Source: an uncultured Brevundimonas sp. (GTDB lineage: Bacteria; Pseudomonadota; Alphaproteobacteria; Caulobacterales; Caulobacteraceae). From it: 7,368 nt of DNA. The stretch lies in the NCBI GenBank assembly GCA_946481425.1, contig CAMLNT010000111.1, positions 1 to 7,368 on the forward strand, written 5' to 3'. The notes under the pieces were generated by a model. It was given only the letters and a program-made list of their open reading frames with translations. It did no database searches and was not told the origin of the DNA. The position numbers were made by a program, and so were the translations under genes. Below are positions 1 to 7,368 of the stretch, one piece after another (within the stretch, counting starts at the first letter, position 1; every line of letters starts with the position of its first letter).

Positions 1-2024
1 GGCTCCATGGAGCGGATTTCGGTGTAGGCGACCGGGTCGGTGTCGCGCGGGCCGGAGAAGACGGTGCGGGTCTGGTCGTAGCTGCCGAGCATCCAGGCCT
101 GGGCGCGCAGGGTCCAGTCGTCGGTCGGCTTGTACTCCACCCAGGCCGAGGCGTAGTCGCGGAAGCGGAAGTGCGAGACCTGGTCGATGCGGTAGACCGT
201 GTCCTCGCCCCAGGGCTGGTATTCCACGCCCCAGGTCGTGCGCCAGCTGTCGATGTCCTGGGTGAACCGGGTGAAGAACTCCTCCGGACGCTGGCCCGAG
301 ATGCGGCGCTCCTCGCCGGTGGTCGGGTCGGTCACCTCGCTGACGCGCCAGCGCCAGGCTGTGGTCAGCTGGCCGCCGGTTATGCCGAAGCGGTCGGTCG
401 GAATGGTGGCCTCGAGGCTGAAGCCGGACGCCGTGCCGTCGCCGATGTTGCCGGGCGCCGAGAAGACGTCCACGCCGTCGGTCACGGGAATCACATCGAT
501 GACGTCCGACAGCCGCTCGTGGGTGACGGTGGCGGTGATGACGCCTTCCTCCCAGAAGCGGCGTTCCCAGGCGGCCTCGAGCACCCAGGCGGACTGCGGG
601 CTCAGGTCGGCGTTGCCGGCCAGGACCACGCTGTTGCCGAGTTCTGCGGACGCGGCGAAGTCGCCGAAGTTCAGCTGGCCGACCTCACGCTCGAAGCGCA
701 GGCGCAGCTGGTCGCGCTCGGTCGGCGTCCAGGTCAGGACGGCGCGCGGCTTGAGGAAGGTAAAGGTCTCCTCGGTGTCCGAGCCGCCCGACTGGCTGAT
801 GGTGGAGCGCTCGACACGCAGCCCGCCCTCGAGCGTCAGGTCCTCGCTCGGACGCCAGGTGGTCTGGCCGAAGATCTCGCCTCGCAGCTCCTCGACGCGC
901 ACGCTGTCCGAGGGGAGCGGCACGGGCGCGCCGCCGACCGTCAGGCCCTGCTGGGCGTCCAGGAAGTTGAACGCGCCCTCCGCGCCGGTCTCGAAGGTCA
1001 GGTCCTCGGACTGTTCGAAGGTGATCGAGCCGCGGGCGATCGTCTCGCCGGAGGTGTTGTCGTAGTCGAACACCTGATCGACCGTCGGGCTGATGAAGCT
1101 CTGGGCGCCGGTCTGTTGCCGCAGACGCTGGATGAAGCGGCCCTCGCCGCGCAGACGTTCGCTGAACGGGCGGCTGTAGCGCAGGCCAGCCTCGCCCTGC
1201 ACGCCGTCAGCCGAGTCGGTCAGGAAGCGGTCGCCGGCGGCGCCGTACTGGTTCTGCTCGAACTTGAAATCGTAGTAGCCGATGTTGCCGGTGAGCTCGA
1301 TCTCGCCGCCGAACAGCGGCTGTTGCCAGCGCCCTCGCGCCCCCAGGCCGTCGCCGTCGGACTCGCTTTCGATGCGGTCCTCGAACAACAGGGTCCCGGT
1401 CGGCGAATACCGGCGCAGGATGCCTGAGCCGACCGAGTCGCTGAGGGAGGTCGAGGTATTCAGGGCGAAGGAATACTGACGCTGGCCGGAGGTCCCGGAC
1501 AATTCGATTCCGAAATTTGGTATGTAGCGGCCATCGTCGAAGATGAAGGCGCCCGCGTAGGCGGTGACCTGGCGGCTGTCGGTCTGGCGGCGGATCACGT
1601 TGATGACGGTGGAATAGCCCTGCATGTCCACGCCGGGCGCGCCGCCGCGGATCAGCTCGATGCGCTCGATCTGATCGGCCGGGATGCGCTGGAGCAGGCC
1701 CGACAGGCTGTCGTCCTTGGAGGCCGGGCGCGAGCCGTCGAACAGCACATTGCCGACCGCGCCCGAGAAGCCGCGAACGGAGTTGTTCTGGTTGATCGAA
1801 AAGCCGGGGATGCGCACCACCATATCCAGCGCATTGGCCGGCCGGGCGTCGGCGAAGAAGGCCGGCGGATAGACCAGGATGCCGTTCTCGCCTTCATAGG
1901 GCTGGGTCGCGACGGCCGAGGCCGCGGCTGCCGCGGCGGCGGCGTCTTCGGCTTCCTGGGCGAAGGCGGGCGAGGCGATGGACAGGGCCAGGGCCGAGGC
2001 CGCCAGCCAGTAATGCGTGCGCAT
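1..2024 (-). CDS. TonB-dependent outer-membrane receptor (3' end cut by window edge)
   Basis: Outer-membrane gated channel that would import a bound ligand using TonB-ExbBD energy. Translation from ATG 2024-2022 stays open for 674 codons to the window edge. Residues 1-22 form a signal peptide (hydrophobic core, cleavage after AFA, mature QE). An Ala/Glu/Asp linker with eight consecutive alanines (28-35) precedes a possible TonB box, ILVYPP (49-54). The plug domain spans about 60-146: RGFSGAVGNVLFDGSRP (84-100), the IPADQIERIELIRGGAPG stretch (114-131) and VINVIRR (140-146). The rest alternates aromatic and charged residues as in a beta-barrel. Such receptors have roughly 700 residues or more, so probably only the last few dozen residues, including the terminal aromatic strand, are missing. 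The start is supported by GGGAG eight bases upstream. The substrate cannot be read from the sequence, and no transporter or regulator neighbours it. It is separated from tldD by 130 bases and is probably transcribed on its own. Confidence 0.93.
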   Translation of the reverse strand, partial: MRTHYWLAASALALSIASPAFAQEAEDAAAAAAAASAVATQPYEGENGILVYPPAFFADARPANALDMVVRIPGFSINQNNSVRGFSGAVGNVLFDGSRPASKDDSLSGLLQRIPADQIERIELIRGGAPGVDMQGYSTVINVIRRQTDSRQVTAYAGAFIFDDGRYIPNFGIELSGTSGQRQYSFALNTSTSLSDSVGSGILRRYSPTGTLLFEDRIESESDGDGLGARGRWQQPLFGGEIELTGNIGYYDFKFEQNQYGAAGDRFLTDSADGVQGEAGLRYSRPFSERLRGEGRFIQRLRQQTGAQSFISPTVDQVFDYDNTSGETIARGSITFEQSEDLTFETGAEGAFNFLDAQQGLTVGGAPVPLPSDSVRVEELRGEIFGQTTWRPSEDLTLEGGLRVERSTISQSGGSDTEETFTFLKPRAVLTWTPTERDQLRLRFEREVGQLNFGDFAASAELGNSVVLAGNADLSPQSAWVLEAAWERRFWEEGVITATVTHERLSDVIDVIPVTDGVDVFSAPGNIGDGTASGFSLEATIPTDRFGITGGQLTTAWRWRVSEVTDPTTGEERRISGQRPEEFFTRFTQDIDSWRTTWGVEYQPWGEDTVYRIDQVSHFRFRDYASAWVEYKPTDDWTLRAQAWMLGSYDQTRTVFSGPRDTDPVAYTEIRSME

Positions 2025-2032
2025 GAAATGAA

Positions 2033-2047
2033 CTCCCTTGTCGGGAG
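2033..2047 (-). promoter_or_regulatory. Ribosome binding site of the receptor gene inside a short hairpin
   Basis: On the minus strand, the Shine-Dalgarno GGGAG (2037-2033) lies eight bases before the ATG. It is preceded by its exact complement CTCCC (2047-2043) with a five-base loop (GACAA). The hairpin would hide the ribosome binding site. A 5-bp stem is short, so a regulatory role is only a possibility. Confidence 0.4.
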
Positions 2048-2070
2048 AGTGATCGCCCGCCGGTCCTCTG

Positions 2071-2094
2071 CCTTCCAGTTAAATGCCTGAAAGG
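2071..2094 (-). repeat. Imperfect inverted repeat downstream of tldD
   Basis: On the minus strand, CCTTTCAG (2094-2087) and CTGGAAGG (2078-2071) can form an 8-bp stem with one U-G wobble and an 8-base loop. It sits 61 bases beyond the tldD stop codon and 47 bases before the receptor start. No run of T follows, so it is not a canonical intrinsic terminator. It may mark the 3' end of tldD mRNA or lie in the receptor leader. Confidence 0.3.
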
Positions 2095-2095
2095 T

Positions 2096-2106
2096 AGATT
2101 AAATCT
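2096..2106. promoter_or_regulatory. Operator-like palindrome AGATT-A-AATCT
   Basis: An 11-base perfect dyad (5-bp arms, one central base) lies in the AT-rich patch of the 2025-2154 gap between tldD and the receptor gene. It sits where a promoter for the receptor would be expected, but I found no convincing -35/-10 pair beside it. A regulator binding site is possible; chance is not excluded. Confidence 0.2.
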
Positions 2107-2154
2107 CGGACAGAAGGTTACGCGCGCGAAATCCTCGCGGCGGAAATGGGGCGG

Positions 2155-3585
2155 TCAGACCGCGGTTCCGCCGACGGTCAGGCCGCCGATTTTCAGCGAA
2201 GGCTGGCCGATGCCGACCGGGACGCCCTGACCCGCCTTGCCACAGACCCCGACGCCGGGGTCGAAGGCGAAGTCGTCGCCGATCATGCTGATGCGGGTCA
2301 GGGCCGAGGGACCATCGCCGATCAGGGTCGCGCCCTTCACCGGCGCCGTCACGTTGCCGTCCTCGATCAGATAGGCCTCGGTGCACTGGAAGACGAACTT
2401 GCCGTTGGTGATGTCCACCTGGCCGCCGCCGAAGTTGACCGCATACAGGCCGCGCTTCGTCGAAGAGATCATGTCGGCCAGCTTGTCGGAACCGCCTTCC
2501 ATGAAGGTATTGGTCATGCGCGGCATGGGGATGTGGGCGAAGGACTGACGCCGGCCGTTACCGGTCGGCTGAAGGCCCATCAGGCGCGCGCTCATCCGGT
2601 CGTGCATCATGCCGACCATGATGCCGTCCTCGATCAGGACGTTGCGCTGGGTCGGGGTGCCCTCGTCGTCGATGGAGAGCGAGCCGCGGCGGCCCGCGAT
2701 CGAGCCGTCGTCCACGACCGTGACGCCGGGGGCGGCGACCCGCTGGCCCATCTTGCCGGAGAAGACCGAGGAGCCCTTCCGGTGGAAGTCGCCCTCGAAG
2801 CCGTGGCCGACCGCCTCGTGCAGCAGCACGCCCGGCCAGCCGGCGCCCAGCACCACATCCATCTCGCCCGCCGGGCAGTCGATGGCGTCGAGATTGACCA
2901 GGGCCATGCGGATGGCCTCGTCGATCTGTCCCTGCCAGCGGTCCGGCGCGATCCAGGTCTCGAACCCGGCGCGGCCTCCGGCGCCCTGCGAGGCGCTCTC
3001 GCGGCGGCCGTCCTTCTCGACCGTGACGGACACGTTCAGGCGAACGAGCGGGCGGACGTCCCTCAGGCGGGCGCCGTCGGCGCGCAGGATCTCGATGGCC
3101 CGGCGCTCGCCGGCGATGGAGGCCGAGACCTGCACGACGCGCGGGTCCTGCGACCGGGCGTAGGCGTCGATTTCCTGCAGCAGCGCGATCTTGTCGGAGA
3201 AGGCGGGCGAGGCGAGCGGATCGACTTCGTCATAGAGCTTCTGGTTGGTCGCGCGCGGGCCGACGGCGGCCGATCCGGACCGGCCCTGCTTGGCCAGCGA
3301 CGCGGCATCGGAGGCGCGCTTCAGGGCCTCGACCGTGATTTCGTTGGAATGGGCGTAGCCGGCGGTCTCTTCCGAGACGACCCGAAGGCCGAAGCCTTCA
3401 CCGGCGTCATAGGCCGCCGATTTCAGGCGGCCGTCGTCAAAAAGGAGCGATTCCGATTCGGACCGCTCCAGAAACAGTTCGCCGTCATCGGCCCCCTGCA
3501 GCGCGTCCTTGAGGACTTCGAGGGCCTGGTCGGGTTCGACCCCGGCGGTTTCGAGGATGGGGGGCGGGGAGATGGAGACGGTCAT
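2155..3585 (-). CDS. tldD: Metalloprotease TldD
   Basis: Cytoplasmic zinc metalloprotease. With its partner TldE/PmbA it forms a TldD/E protease that cleaves unfolded peptides and, in enterobacteria, matures microcin B17 and degrades CcdA. The 476-residue length matches the family. The catalytic HExxxH motif is HEAVGH (256-261), followed by GFEGDFHRKGSS (262-273). The third zinc ligand known from TldD is a C-terminal cysteine, here probably C448 in GVGVCGK. The C-terminus GIGQPSLKIGGLTVGG (458-473) is also typical. The N-terminal domain has the usual GELFLERSESESLLFDDGR stretch (35-53). ATG 3585-3583 was chosen because it fits the family N-terminus; only a weak AGGG lies upstream. tldE is not in the window. 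tldD follows the GIN-domain gene by 43 bases on the same strand, so read-through is plausible, and its start codon lies within a strong inverted repeat (3571-3618). Confidence 0.97.
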   Translation of the reverse strand: MTVSISPPPILETAGVEPDQALEVLKDALQGADDGELFLERSESESLLFDDGRLKSAAYDAGEGFGLRVVSEETAGYAHSNEITVEALKRASDAASLAKQGRSGSAAVGPRATNQKLYDEVDPLASPAFSDKIALLQEIDAYARSQDPRVVQVSASIAGERRAIEILRADGARLRDVRPLVRLNVSVTVEKDGRRESASQGAGGRAGFETWIAPDRWQGQIDEAIRMALVNLDAIDCPAGEMDVVLGAGWPGVLLHEAVGHGFEGDFHRKGSSVFSGKMGQRVAAPGVTVVDDGSIAGRRGSLSIDDEGTPTQRNVLIEDGIMVGMMHDRMSARLMGLQPTGNGRRQSFAHIPMPRMTNTFMEGGSDKLADMISSTKRGLYAVNFGGGQVDITNGKFVFQCTEAYLIEDGNVTAPVKGATLIGDGPSALTRISMIGDDFAFDPGVGVCGKAGQGVPVGIGQPSLKIGGLTVGGTAV

Positions 3586-3618
3586 GAACCCTAAGTAGGC
3601 GCTCGGACCGTCTCCGTC
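3571..3618 (-). promoter_or_regulatory. Hairpin spanning the tldD start codon
   Basis: GGAGACGGTC (3574-3583) and GACCGTCTCC (3606-3615) are perfect 10-base inverted copies separated by 22 bases. Three more outer bases match, with one mismatch. In the minus-strand mRNA the 5' arm is leader sequence, the loop holds the weak AGGG and the first two bases of the start codon, and the 3' arm is codons 1-5 of tldD. The structure could occlude ribosome entry or mark the 3' end of the upstream operon. No T-run follows the stem, so intrinsic termination is unlikely. Confidence 0.5.
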
Positions 3619-3628
3619 ATCCGTCGTG

Positions 3629-4378
3629 TCAGTCCGAAACGCTGACCGAGCCGACGCCCTGCACGTCCTGGGTCAGGCGGGCCGGGCGGCCGACAAAGTT
3701 CACGTCGCCGACGCCCTCGACCACCACATTGGCGGACTGGACGGCGTTGACGTCGGCCTCGCCGGCTCCGGCGATGCGGATCTCGGCGTTCTGGGCGACC
3801 AGGCCCTCAAGGTCGACGTCGCCGGCGCCCTCGACGATCAGGTTGAGCGCCTGGGTCTGACCGACGGCCTCGATGCTGCCGGCGCCGGAGACGACGAGCT
3901 CGAGGCGTTCGCGGTCGATACCGTTCAGCTCCAGGTCGCCGAAGCCCTCCAGCACGAAGCGGCTGACGTCGGGGGCGGTGATGGTGACGGACAGGCCTTC
4001 GCTGCGTCCCAGGATGTGGATGCGGTTGTCGCCGTCGTCTCCGTCGGAGAAGGCCAGGCGACCGTCGACGAGGGTGACGCGCTCGACGGCTTCCTGCGGA
4101 CCCCGGATAACCACGGAGGCCTCCGGCCCCTGGGTGAAGGTGACATCGGCGGGCAGGGCGATGGTGAGGGTGTCAGAGCCCGACCATTCCAGCGAGCGCT
4201 CGACAGAGGGACCCGACCAGCCGACCGCGGAGTGATCGCCATCCCGATCCCAGTTGTCGAGATCGAGCGTCCAGCCGCCCCGCAGCAGTTCGGGTCCGCC
4301 GAGGGCCGCCGCGCCCCCGAACGAGATGAGCATGAGAACGAAGCCGGCGGCGGCGACGATGAGGAGGGTGCGGACCAT
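3629..4378 (-). CDS. Membrane-anchored head-GIN-domain (DUF2807) protein
   Basis: Protein of unknown function, 249 residues, probably attached to the inner membrane with its body in the periplasm. Residues about 4-27 are one hydrophobic segment (VRTLLIVAAAGFVLMLISF and onward). It has no lipobox cysteine, so it is an anchor or uncleaved signal rather than a lipoprotein signal. A Trp/Asp/Gly-rich linker follows (35-57). From about 60 to the end it is beta-strand rich. Residues 141-249 show about six rungs of 18-20 residues, each with a G-(A/V/F)-G turn: EGFGDLE, SGAGSIE, EGAGDVD, AGAGEAD, EGVGDVN, QGVGSVS. This is the right-handed beta-solenoid pattern of DUF2807. The domain is acidic. An upstream in-frame ATG at 4459 was rejected, because ATG 4378 has GGGAG nine bases upstream and starts one base after the preceding stop (TGAGATG), indicating translational coupling. 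The family assignment rests on the repeat pattern and operon context. Confidence 0.86.
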   Translation of the reverse strand: MVRTLLIVAAAGFVLMLISFGGAAALGGPELLRGGWTLDLDNWDRDGDHSAVGWSGPSVERSLEWSGSDTLTIALPADVTFTQGPEASVVIRGPQEAVERVTLVDGRLAFSDGDDGDNRIHILGRSEGLSVTITAPDVSRFVLEGFGDLELNGIDRERLELVVSGAGSIEAVGQTQALNLIVEGAGDVDLEGLVAQNAEIRIAGAGEADVNAVQSANVVVEGVGDVNFVGRPARLTQDVQGVGSVSVSD

Positions 4379-4379
4379 C

Positions 4380-4961
4380 TCAGACTTCTCCCGAGTTGGA
4401 CTGTTGCAGGGCCGGCTTGAGCAGCCGGTAGTGAAGGCGGCCGAACCAGACCAGCGCATTGACCAGCCAGACCGACAGGACGGCCGTGATGGCCGCCATG
4501 GTCACGCCCAGCGCCATGACGCCCAGGCCAGCGAGCAGGGCGACGACCGGACCACCCGGGATGTCGCCCGCGAACGGACCCGCCACGAAGACCACGCCGC
4601 CGGCGAAGAAGACCGCGATCGCCGCGCCGAACACCGCGATCAGGGCGGACACCACCCCCATCAGGACCGGCAGCAGGATCAGGATGTCGATGGCGCCGAG
4701 GCCCAGAAGGGCGACCAGGGCCGCGATGGCGCTGGACGGCGTCTTTTCGGCTTCCCAGCGGGCGAGGCCGGCCTCGGCCTTGACCTCGCGGGCCAGGCGC
4801 TCCGGATTGCCCAGGGCCGCGGCGATCTCGGGGTCGTTGCGTCCCTTGGCGGCGGCCTCGACGAAATGCGCCTCGTGATCGGCCACGATCTCGTCGACGG
4901 TTTCCGGCGGCAGGCCTTTCAGGCCCCGCCGCAGCCGGGTGAGGAACTCGGCGCGGTTCAT
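4380..4961 (-). CDS. DUF1700 family membrane protein with N-terminal HAAS domain
   Basis: Inner-membrane protein of 193 residues and unknown biochemical role. Residues 1-64 are a helical, charged HAAS-type domain: EFLTRLRRGLKGLPPE (5-20), then DEIVADHEAHFVEA (23-36), G40, and the ALGNPERLAREV signature (49-60). HAAS domains are known partners of PadR-like regulators. Residues about 77-175 are almost wholly hydrophobic and contain roughly four transmembrane spans, with a Gly/Pro break near 128-137 (AGPFAGDIPGG). The C-terminal tail (176-193) is short and polar. The start ATG 4961-4959 overlaps the padR stop in ATGA, with GGAG seven bases upstream (4972-4969). The stop is one base before the GIN-domain start. 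The domain layout suggests it senses or transmits an envelope state to, or alongside, PadR; that is inference. Confidence 0.9.
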   Translation of the reverse strand: MNRAEFLTRLRRGLKGLPPETVDEIVADHEAHFVEAAAKGRNDPEIAAALGNPERLAREVKAEAGLARWEAEKTPSSAIAALVALLGLGAIDILILLPVLMGVVSALIAVFGAAIAVFFAGGVVFVAGPFAGDIPGGPVVALLAGLGVMALGVTMAAITAVLSVWLVNALVWFGRLHYRLLKPALQQSNSGEV

Positions 4962-5302
4962 GCGGTCTCTCCAGTTTGAGCGGGCGCGTTCAGGATGCCG
5001 TCGACGGCGCGGGCGAAACCGGTCCACTCCGCCCGCTGGGCGTCGTAGGCGCGGCGACCGGCGTCGGTCAGGCGATAATATTTGCGCGAAGGGCCGGCGG
5101 GGCTCTCCACCAGATAGGTCTCGACCAGGCCGTCCGACTGCATGCGGCGCATCAGCGGATAGATCGTGCCCTCGCCCATGCCGATGTCGTCGGCCAAGCG
5201 GCTGGCGATCTCGTAGGCATAGTTGTCCTGAGCGGACAGAAGCGCCAGGACGCACAGGCCCAGCACCCCCTTCTTCAGTTGTATCTCGACGCCTTCCGGC
5301 AT
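4958..5302 (-). CDS. PadR family transcriptional regulator
   Basis: Cytoplasmic DNA-binding repressor of 114 residues, the short PadR subfamily with a minimal C-terminal dimerisation helix. The winged helix covers about 8-86: KKGVLGLCVLALLS (10-23), YAYEIASRL (28-36), the recognition region GTIYPLMRRMQSDGLV (45-60), and a wing ending RKYYRLTDAGRRAY (73-86). Residues 87-105 would be the dimer helix. A GTG codon at 5320 gives an 18-base longer reading frame, but the strong GGAGGT (5314-5309) lies between GTG and ATG, seven bases before ATG 5302. The ATG is therefore the likely start. It is the first gene of the operon with the DUF1700 and GIN-domain genes and probably represses its own transcription. 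The ligand or signal is unknown. Confidence 0.93.
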   Translation of the reverse strand: MPEGVEIQLKKGVLGLCVLALLSAQDNYAYEIASRLADDIGMGEGTIYPLMRRMQSDGLVETYLVESPAGPSRKYYRLTDAGRRAYDAQRAEWTGFARAVDGILNAPAQTGETA

Positions 5303-5308
5303 GGGCGG

Positions 5309-5314
5309 ACCTCC
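5309..5314 (-). promoter_or_regulatory. Strong ribosome binding site deciding the padR start
   Basis: GGAGGT on the minus strand, with GGAGG seven bases before ATG 5302-5300. It lies downstream of the alternative GTG at 5320, so it cannot serve that codon and selects the ATG. Confidence 0.8.
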
Positions 5315-5334
5315 GTTCACACAGCCCTGTCATG

Positions 5335-5359
5335 GCAAGGTATCTGGCGACGCAAGGTA
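5335..5359. repeat. Direct repeat GCAAGGTA, two copies 17 bases apart
   Basis: GCAAGGTA occurs at 5335-5342 and again at 5352-5359 on the plus strand. The copies fall within the spacer and -10 region of the proposed padR promoter. They could be half-sites for a regulator or a chance 8-mer repeat. Confidence 0.3.
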
Positions 5360-5367
5360 GCTGTCAA
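5339..5367 (-). promoter_or_regulatory. Probable promoter of the padR operon
   Basis: On the minus strand, a perfect TTGACA (5367-5362) is followed by 17 bases and GATACC (5344-5339), a weak -10 (3 of 6). Transcription would start near 5332, giving a leader of about 30 bases before the ATG. The consensus -35 and the distance favour it; the weak -10 leaves doubt. Confidence 0.45.
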
Positions 5368-5369
5368 TA

Positions 5370-5381
5370 TACAAACTTGTA
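5370..5381. promoter_or_regulatory. Candidate PadR operator TACAA-AC-TTGTA
   Basis: An inverted repeat with perfect 5-base arms and a 2-base spacer, in the only AT-rich stretch of the divergent padR/coxB region. It ends three bases upstream of the -35 of the proposed padR promoter. PadR proteins bind short AT-rich dyads next to their own promoters, so autoregulation through this site is a reasonable inference. Confidence 0.4.
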
Positions 5382-5408
5382 ATCTGGGCTGTGACGGCTC
5401 GTGCGGGG

Positions 5409-5421
5409 CGCTTGGCAAGCG
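5409..5421. promoter_or_regulatory. Palindrome CGCTTG-G-CAAGCG upstream of coxB
   Basis: A perfect dyad with 6-base arms around one central base. It overlaps the candidate coxB -35 (TTGGCA, 5412-5417), a position where a bound protein would block or modulate transcription. No regulator can be named. Confidence 0.35.
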
Positions 5422-5440
5422 TCAACCGAGCCGGTATGTC
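5412..5440 (+). promoter_or_regulatory. Candidate promoter of the cox operon
   Basis: TTGGCA (5412-5417, 5 of 6 to the -35 consensus), a 17-base spacer, then TATGTC (5435-5440, 3 of 6 to the -10). Transcription would begin near 5447, leaving a leader of about 83 bases before coxB. It is a weak match, but the best I found on this strand in the gap. Confidence 0.3.
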
Positions 5441-5516
5441 GGCCCCCAATATCGCCGCCGCCCGTGTGGTTATTGGCGCGTGGGCGAATCTCTGGACTTC
5501 CGGGCCGTTACGACAT

Positions 5517-5521
5517 GAGGA
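5517..5521 (+). promoter_or_regulatory. Ribosome binding site of coxB
   Basis: GAGGA ends eight bases before ATG 5530. An in-frame ATG at 5515 overlaps this region and has no Shine-Dalgarno of its own, so 5530 is the likely start. Confidence 0.65.
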
Positions 5522-5529
5522 TTTTTGGA

Positions 5530-7368
<1,839 letters not shown>

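Noticed and set aside
171..1427. 418-codon open frame on the plus strand opposite the TonB-dependent receptor
   Set aside because: Low-complexity Ala/Gly/Asp/Val composition with no recognisable domain. The opposite strand encodes a clear receptor, so this is a frame kept open by high-GC codon bias.
2146..3594. 482-codon open frame on the plus strand opposite tldD
   Set aside because: Almost exactly mirrors tldD. It is rich in Ala/Asp/Gly/His/Arg without domain features, and tldD has its full catalytic motif set.
3584..3628. Intrinsic terminator between the GIN-domain gene and tldD
   Set aside because: The strong stem there is not followed by a T-run on the minus strand and overlaps the tldD coding start, so it is better read as a leader structure.
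4379..4459. 27-residue N-terminal extension of the GIN-domain protein from ATG 4459
   Set aside because: It overlaps the end of the DUF1700 gene, is not hydrophobic, and would bury the membrane anchor. ATG 4378 has its own ribosome binding site.
3626..4979. Two overlapping plus-strand open frames (264 and 241 codons) opposite the GIN-domain and DUF1700 genes
   Set aside because: No ribosome binding site pattern or domain. The minus-strand genes have coupled starts and coherent membrane and repeat architecture.
5368..5373. TATATT on the minus strand as an alternative padR -10
   Set aside because: No acceptable -35 lies 16-18 bases upstream; the TTGACA promoter beside it is better placed.
5446..5476. 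Inverted repeat CCAATA ... TATTGG in the coxB leader
   Set aside because: Only 6-bp arms with a 19-base loop; expected by chance at this length and not placed at a start codon or terminator.

Overview
The window looks like the chromosome of a high-GC alphaproteobacterium. The strong G/C third-position bias, an aa3-type cytochrome oxidase operon beside tldD, and a TonB-dependent receptor with an alanine-rich N-terminus all suggest Caulobacterales, perhaps Brevundimonas-like. The taxon is an inference from protein style; no marker gene is present.

Layout. Positions 1-5302 are coded on the minus strand. Read in the direction of transcription, from high to low coordinates, the genes are a PadR-family repressor (5302-4958), a DUF1700/HAAS membrane protein (4961-4380), a DUF2807 head-GIN-domain protein (4378-3629), the metalloprotease TldD (3585-2155) and, after 130 bases, a TonB-dependent receptor that runs off the left edge (2024-1). 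From 5530 the plus strand carries the terminal oxidase operon: coxB (complete) and coxA (first 282 codons, cut at the right edge). The 227-base gap 5303-5529 is a divergent promoter region serving padR and coxB.

How the parts work together. padR, the DUF1700 gene and the GIN gene form one tightly coupled unit: a 4-base ATGA overlap, then a 1-base gap. PadR probably represses its own operon through a TACAA-N2-TTGTA inverted repeat just upstream of its promoter. The operon products would be a cytoplasmic repressor, an inner-membrane protein with a HAAS helical domain, and a membrane-anchored periplasmic beta-solenoid protein. This resembles a small envelope-sensing module of unknown purpose. 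tldD follows after 43 bases and may be co-transcribed, but a perfect 10-bp inverted repeat straddles its start codon and could control its translation. coxB and coxA encode the CuA and heme a/a3-CuB subunits of cytochrome c oxidase.

No mobile element, CRISPR array, tRNA or rRNA was seen. The points most worth a second look are the PadR-HAAS-GIN cassette between tldD and cox, the hairpin over the tldD start, the operator-like palindromes in the divergent promoter region, and the low-complexity tails of CoxB (alanine/glutamate-rich C-terminus) and CoxA (His/Asp-rich N-terminus).
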